DNA of 64,000 bases. Origin: Saccharina japonica (Eukaryota; Sar; Phaeophyceae; Laminariales; Laminariaceae). Within the stretch, counting starts at the first letter, position 1, and each line of letters starts with the position of its first letter. Both the position numbers and the translations under genes were made by a program. Below, piece after piece: positions 57,932 through 64,000 of this stretch. The stretch covers positions 124,001 through 188,000 of the forward strand of contig MEHQ01002737.1 of assembly GCA_008828725.1 (NCBI GenBank), in the 5' to 3' direction. A model generated the notes under the pieces. It was given only the letters and a program-made list of their open reading frames with translations, was not told the origin of the DNA and did no database searches.

Positions 57932-58895
57932 GGGGGGGGGCACCGGCCGGTGGGGGTGGGGGCGGGCTGCATAGTCTTCAAAAATGTCTTCTGTGGTTTC
58001 GCCGCACAGGTAAAGGAGGTAGAGCGCTCTAAAACGTCACACTGTTCTACAAGATAATCTAACAAAACCGACCCCGTTCGAGGGCGGCTCTGCCTGCGTC
58101 GACTCCCAAGGCCAACTCGTAAGGTGATGGGACACACGAAGAACCGGCGGGCCCGCGGGGAGTAACGCCAGGCAGTGGAGCCGCCGCCGCCCCCGCCGCC
58201 GCCGCCGCCCCCGCCGCCGCCGCCGCCCCCGCCGCCGCCGCCGCCGCAAAAACGGCAGCGCAATCAGCGCGAACAAGGAGAAAAAGCAAGCCCATGGGGC
58301 CGTCACCACGGGAACGCTGCAAAAAATGTCTCGACTCGGCGCCGTCCGAACAAACACAACAACAAAAAACAGCACGCCTCTCTCGAGACGCTGGAACAAC
58401 AAACACACCCTCCCACGAGACAAACCGAACGGCCATCCCAACTCTGGCGGAGCATCCCCCCGCCCTCTACCGCCTTCCGCGACCGTCAAGTCGCGCCAAT
58501 GGTGCCGCCGCCGCCGCTGCTGCCTCGACTCATTAAAGGCAGCCAGCGACCAAAAACGGGAACACATGCTCACACCGGCGGTCTCTGCTTTGCTTCGCAG
58601 AAAAAAACGGACGTTTCGGGGCGAACAAGAAGTGGAAGTTCAGGAGCGAGCGCCACAGCCCCTCCCATTCTCTCTCTCTCGGTAGCTGGTTCACCCGATA
58701 CCGTCTGCTGCTCAGTCGGGCAGCGCAGAGCGCGGCGGGGGAGAGCGGGAGGGGAGGAGGGGGGGGGGCTGCATGCACCTTCGATAGGCAACGCAAGGGC
58801 AACGGTGACGACGAAAACAACACAGCAGTCAAGGCAACCGAAAAACTACCCGAAAACCACTACTGCGGTCGACGCCAACACTCCTCTGGACACCT

Positions 58896-59518
58896 CTAGG
58901 TAGCCCCTCCGCGGGAAGCTCGTCGCGCCGCACGAGCTAATCTGGGATCTCGGCTCGTCGCCACCTCCGCCCCCCCCGCCTCGCGCGCCAGCGGCTCCCC
59001 TAACGGTGCCGGCTGCGGCTCCCCCCGCGACCCCGCCCCAGCACCAAACCCGGACGCCGCGCGTTCCGGCGCCTCTGCAACAGACGCGCCACGCGCCACG
59101 GCTAACGATGCTCCCCCCGCCCCTGGTCTTCGGGTCACCCCTGTCGGTGAAGCCACAGCGGCAGCAGCGGCGGTGGTGGCGGTGGTGGTGGCGGCGGCGG
59201 TAGCGGACCCAGCGCTCGTCAACGCACCGGGGCCCGCCAGCGCATCGGGCGTCGACAGAGACGACCCCTCGAGGGCACCCCGCTTTCCGGGACCGGCTCC
59301 CCCGATCGCCCCACCTTTGGCGACACCGCCGACCCGGAGATGGTGTCGTCTTGGGGATGAGGCTTCTCGTCTCGCTCGCAGCTCGCCCATCAGCGCGGCG
59401 GCAGCGTCGCGTGAGTCTTGAGCCAAGCGGGCGCTGGCGGCGGCGCTCTTGGCCATGAGGGATGCTGCAGTCGCTTCCAGCTTTCGCCGCTGCTGCGAGA
59501 CGTCAGCCAAAGCTTTCA

Positions 59519-59584
<66 letters not shown>

Positions 59585-60150
59585 CGAGGGGAGGGAGGGG
59601 GGATCGAAGGGGACCGCTACCGCTGCGCTCTCAACGTGCTTGGAATACGCGTGCATCGAGGACAGCGCGCTGGCATGGCATGGAAGTCTACGGCACTGCA
59701 AAGCACCGCACTGCGCTACGCTGTTCGACATATTTACAACAGTGCTCGTAAGGGCAACACACGTACGTGTGCTGTCATATAATAGAGCCTACAGCGGCCT
59801 GCTGTAGCAGCAGAACCGGGGAAAGAGGCCGAAAACATGAACATGCTTACACTCTTGCCACATTTACGCTGGGGCCACAGCAGCACAGGTACTACCCTCC
59901 CTCGAAACATGAGAAAATATTTAGGGCTAAACGTTACCGAATCAGCAAGGAAAAACCAAAGCAGGACGCAAAATCGTAGTAAACAGCCACGGGACATGCT
60001 CAAACCGCCCACCCTACCGAAAAATCTTAAGCGCTCGACACTCCTACAAATAGCAGCAGAAAAAAAACACGGGAACGAGAGACGCAGCGCGCAAAGCACC
60101 AAATCACGCCGAAAAACAGCCAAAACCCACGAGCAGTCACCGCGGCCGCG

Positions 60151-60187
<37 letters not shown>

Positions 60188-63100
60188 ACAACAACAACAA
60201 CAACAACAACGTTAACAACAATGACGACGCTCATCCAATGCCTCACAAACCTGGGGATCTTGATCTCTCGGAGCGTCTTCAACTCTTCTTCCGCCTCCCG
60301 AATCCGCGCGTCGCGCAACCCCCCAACCGGACTCCCCACCCCACCCAGCGTAACGCTCTCCGCCCCGGAGATAGCGAGTTCTGGCGCAAAACCTTCCACG
60401 GCTTCCAAGCGCGGCGCACTTGCTCCCCCGCCGAAAGCCGCCGTCCCGGTTAAGACCAAATCCCGAGACCCCGACGTTCCTGATGGCGGCGAGGCCGCTG
60501 CCGTCGATGAAGCTATCGCTGTTGGCGGCGGCACGCCGGCGACAAGTTGATCACGAGCGACAAGCTCACGCGAGACAAGCGCACCAGGGGCAACACCAGC
60601 GATGACCCCAGCAGCGCCAGGCGCATCCTTTTGCGCCTCCCCGGCCGAGGTGGCCGCGGCCGCAGCTGCTTCGCCAATCGGAGCGAGCGCTTTCGGGCCG
60701 GCCGAACCACCACCGGATCCGGCCGTACCCGCCTCGTTGCTCACGCAAGGCTTGCTCGCAGAGACGTCAACAACACCCCCCCCACCCACGATGGCAGGAG
60801 CGGGGGCAGCAGCGGCAGCGGCAGCAACAGCGGCGACGGAGGCTGCGTCCGTGGCCGCGACGGGGGGAAGGATATCAGCCGAAACGGAGGGGGGAGAATC
60901 GGAGGCGGCGGAGGGGGGACAATCGGCCGCGGCAAAAGGAGGAGAGTCAGCGGCGGCGGCGGCGGGCGTGACATCAGCCTCCGCCGCAGCTGCTTCCAGC
61001 TCCAGCTGCTCCTGCTGCGGCTGCTCCTCGCGGAGCCCCTCAAGCACCACCTCCATCGGCGGCATGACCCCGACATAGCTCGCGTTCTTGGAAGGGTCGC
61101 ACATCAGCGGGCCCCCCATCCAGGGGTCACGCTGGAGCAGCTGGAAGTAGTCGCCCCTGAAGCGGTAAGGCCACGGCCGAACAGTAGGGTCTGCGGGCCC
61201 GGACGGCATCATCACCACCAGCCGCTTGCCCGCCGCCTTCAACGGCGGCAACGCTCTCTCCGCCGGAAGGCCGCCTGCGCCCCCTACGCCACTGCTACTG
61301 CTGCCGCTGCTGCTCCCGCGCAACGGCCTCCCGTACAGGTTTGCGCCCTGACGGGTGGGCGAGTGGGCGCCGCGGCGGGTGGGTGACAGATTACGAGGTT
61401 CCGGGGCTATTTTCGGTACAGCAAACGCCGCCGAAGCCGCGGCTCCCGTGCCATTGCTAGCGGCCGTCGAGGACGCCCCTCGCGGCGTCGGCACGGGCGA
61501 CGGCGTCCGCCTCGCCGATGGGACGGGCGACACCGTGCGCGCCGGCAACACGCCGACGACCCGACGAATCTTATCTCCGGCGACAGTAGCGACCTTAGCA
61601 CCCTCGGCAGCAGAGGCGGTAGCGGCAACCTTGGCCGTAGCTCCGACAGCGGCGGGGGTAGCGGCGGCGGCGGAGGCGGCGGCGACAGCGGCGGCAGCGG
61701 CAGCGGCAGTCTCGTCCGTTGGAGTCGCACGGGAGGTTGCCGAGGAACTCTTGGTGTGGGCGTCAGCGGGCGGCGAAGGCTGGGACGGAGCTTTGGACTT
61801 GGACGCCTGAGCCACTGCCACCTGCGGGCGCGGCGGCGGCGGCGGCGACGCCTTGCGAGACGGCTTACTCCGCGTTTTCGCCTGCTCGCCATCGCTACCG
61901 CGACCGCCGCGACCGCCGCCGCTTCCGTCACCGTTGCCGCCGACACCCCGAGCTTGCGGCACTGCCTTGGCCTTCCCCGACACCCGGGGGTCTCTCAGCG
62001 GCGAGTTGGAGTTGGCTCCACCAGACGAAGCTCGGCGGGATGACGACCCCACCTTGGCGCTAGCTCCAGTTTCCTTCTTCTTGGCTGGCGTACTCGTCGA
62101 CTTCGCCGACTTCGACTGCGCGGAACCCACCGTTACCGCCGTCCCCACCTTAGTCTTAGTCTTAGTCTTACCATTAGCCTTGGCGGCTCGCGCTTTTGCT
62201 GTCTCCACCGAAAGGAGCCTCTCCGCCTGGAGGGCCTTGAGCGCTCTGTTCCTCGCGGCCATCGCGGGGGTCAATGCGGGAGGAACCTCAGATGGCGCGT
62301 CTTTTTCAGCGGAAGCCGCGGCAGCGGCAGCGACAGCGACATCGACATCGACAGCGGCAGACAGCTTCCCGTTCACCGCAACCTTCGCCTCGGCTCCAGT
62401 CGAAGGGAGCGCCGATCGCAACGGGTCGTTCGGAGCTACATCTACCGTTACATCTGCCGGCGGCTCTCGCGGCGGGGGCGGCGGAACCTCTCGCGGCGGC
62501 GATGGTGGCAGCGGCGGCGGCAGCGGCGGCGGCGGTGGCGGAGCAGGCTGCGGTAGCGCGAGCTCCACTTGAAGCCGTGACGACTCGTCGAAGTCGGACG
62601 TGTCCACGCACAGCTTTGAGAGGAAAGCCACCGCCGCTAGTTTGTCCAGGGCGCACTCGAACGTCATCAGCACCACCAAGTCTGCAAAGCGAGCAAACGG
62701 AAAACGAGGCGGGATGGCGGCAGGAAGGGATGTAGGCGGTGTGTGAGCTATTTTCTAACCTAGGAGGCTTGTTTTTGGTCTGTTTCGCACGATGACGCTG
62801 GCATACGTTGACGGAGTGGGGCGTAGGGAGTCTTTCTAGTTCAGAGAGGTCTATACGGATGCTCCCAGACCAATAGCGTATGAATTCGATCTGTCACCCC
62901 GTCAGCTATATACTATGGCGCCCAGCCCCGTAATTACTGTGCTGGTTCGATTCCAAGGTGGTTGCGACATTTTTTTTTCAATCGGCGATACTTACCGGTA
63001 GATGCTTAAACAAACATAGGGCAGCACAAAAGGGAATCGTCAAACGCAACCTCAAATGCGAGCATTCCAACCAACTTGCCGTACAAAATGAGACCGACCA

Positions 63101-64000
63101 CGTACCGCAGTTTGGAACAAAACACCGACAAAGAGAATGGTGCTTGTGGCTATTATCGTCCAGCATAACCTCGCACAATGCACACGCAGCGCAGCGGCGC
63201 CAGCGACAGCAACAACAATAACAAGAACAAAAAACGACAACAAGGACACCAGCACCAACACCAAAATCACCAAAACCAACACCAGCACCACCAACAACAC
63301 CATCACCAAAAACAACAGAGTTAACACCCCTTCCTCCAACTCACCCCGCCCTGCCTCGTTATCATCGCAAGACGCGCACGGAGGCATCTGCGCGGCGAGA
63401 GACCTGGCCAGCGCCGGCTTCACTTCCAGCGGCAAACTGCACAGGTCCCTCAGCTCGTGCCGGTCCACCCAACACGCCCCCGGCATCTTCATGGTCTTCG
63501 CCAACATCTTGCGAGGCAGCCTCGCCGCGCCGACGAGCACAAGCGCGTGGTCGTGCGACGCAGAGCGCCAGTTCCTGAGAGCCGCTCTCTTCTTCTCCGC
63601 CTCCCCCGCCCCCGCCCGATTACAAGCTCGAATAGCGGCAGCAGCGGCCGCAGCGTCCGCGACGGCGGCGACATCGGTAGCGGCGGCGGCGGCTGTGGCG
63701 GCAGCGGCGGCGGCGATGTCGTTGGTCGCCGCCGGTGCTACAACACCGTTTGCGGCACTGCTGTCCGACGACGACGGCGGCAACGCCTCTTGCTGCCGAG
63801 GCGGCACAGGAACCGGCAGCGGAGGGAGAGTCGCAGCGTTAGCAGCAGTAAATAGAGCAACAGCAGTCGCAGCAGAAGCAGCAGCAGCAGCAGTCGCCGC
63901 TTCTTCCGGAGCGCCAGGGCCAGACGCGTTCGGCGGCGCCTGGTAGCTGGGCGTCGAACTTCCCGGCGCGGCAATGGCGGGGGCCGTCTGCGCAGAGACC
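58896..64000 (-). CDS. large low-complexity protein of unknown function, 3' part (3 exons), continues past right edge
   Basis: Exons 63345-64000 (5' end outside the window), about 60247-62681, and 58896-59492 with stop TAG at 58896-58898. Junctions fit: CGGG|GTGAGT to CAG|ACTTGG forms Asp, and TTT|GTGAGG to TCGCAG|CAG is phase 0 (an alternative donor is at 60250). About 1,230 residues are visible. Ordered islands: WRSASHDHALVLVGAARLPR and KTMKMPGACWVDRHELRDLC (exon 1), VLMTFECALDKLAAVAFLSK (exon 2 start), WPYRFRGDYFQLLQRDPWMG and NASYVGVMPPMEVVLEGL (mid exon 2), coiled coil around REAEEELKTLREIKIP and the start of exon 3. The rest is Ala/Ser/Pro/Lys-rich and probably disordered. No family recognised. 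Strong GC and repeats leave the opposite strand open too, but splice phases and islands favour minus. Confidence 0.6.
59519..59584. repeat. 66-nt G homopolymer next to a splice acceptor
   Basis: Uninterrupted G66 on the plus strand, i.e. C66 on the transcript of the unknown gene. It ends about 25 nt upstream of the inferred acceptor at 59493, where it would form the polypyrimidine tract. Exact length is uncertain because such tracts are error-prone. Confidence 0.9.

Larger units (their letters stand above)
53659..58895. other. gene-poor, homopolymer-rich region with two assembly gaps
   Basis: No exon of a recognisable family was found on either strand. Contents: a short-element fragment (53752-53835), an ATC-rich stretch (54490-54690), a degenerate ~60-bp tandem region (54945-55230), C tracts near 55280, 55622 and 55805, A tracts near 56361 and 56390, G-rich runs 56621-56678 and 56806-56822, an N run, a (CCG)n run at 58176-58245. 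Part is presumably 3' UTR of the flanking convergent genes. Long frames here are biased by the simple sequence. Confidence 0.6.

Noticed and set aside
61853-62735. Long plus-strand frames opposite the unknown gene
   Set aside because: GC-rich repetitive sequence opens both strands; only the minus strand has phase-compatible introns and ordered islands.
62900-62960. Possible tRNA gene with a perfect B box (GGTTCGATTCC at about 62943)
   Set aside because: An A-box-like string lies about 30 bp upstream, but no acceptor, D or anticodon stems could be folded.
1-64000. Retrotransposon, viral or capsid-bearing elements
   Set aside because: No reverse-transcriptase, integrase, capsid, transposase or helicase motifs were recognised in any frame; mobile DNA here is short and non-coding.

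Overview
This window looks like nuclear DNA from a photosynthetic stramenopile, most likely brown-alga-like. The evidence is spliceosomal genes with many phase-consistent introns, high GC, abundant microsatellites and miniature transposons, and a plastid-lipid-associated (fibrillin) protein. That protein carries a signal peptide followed by Phe at the predicted cleavage point, the hallmark of the bipartite presequence used to enter secondary red-type plastids. No bacterial operons, rRNA genes, CRISPR arrays or transposase, reverse-transcriptase or capsid genes were seen. The species is not determined.

Layout. (1) 159-13492, minus: an eight-exon plastid fibrillin/PAP gene. (2) 14154-21521, plus: a pseudophosphatase of dual-specificity-phosphatase type whose catalytic Cys is Ser, followed by a very long low-complexity tail. 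Genes 1 and 2 are divergent across about 660 bp. (3) 21116-29590: a giant inverted repeat with arms of about 3.85 kb around a 0.76 kb loop. It duplicates the 3' end of gene 2 in reverse, and its left edge coincides with a single N. (4) 30423-47788, minus: a complete kinesin reconstructed here as 17 exons whose phases all agree (about 916 aa). Its introns hold most of the repeats, including a telomere-like TAGGG array, a GGGTC array and an isolated exon of the RNA polymerase II subunit RPB3 with tandem copies of its 3' edge. (5) 48540-53658, plus: a three-exon LYR-motif protein of the LYRM7/MZM1 type, divergent from the kinesin across about 750 bp. (6) 53659-58895: no gene recognised; homopolymer-rich sequence with two gaps. 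(7) 58896-64000, minus: the 3' part of a large low-complexity protein of unknown function that runs off the right edge.

The genes show no common pathway; they form an ordinary eukaryotic neighbourhood of alternating divergent and convergent pairs. The unusual material is non-coding: at least four families of miniature inverted-repeat elements, a dispersed short element always ending in a C/G homopolymer, a GATC repeat with 10-bp period, very long G/C homopolymers (one of 66 nt beside a splice acceptor), the large palindrome and the captured RPB3 exon. Exon borders were set by eye from splice signals, reading frame and recalled family similarity; they have not been checked against transcripts or databases.
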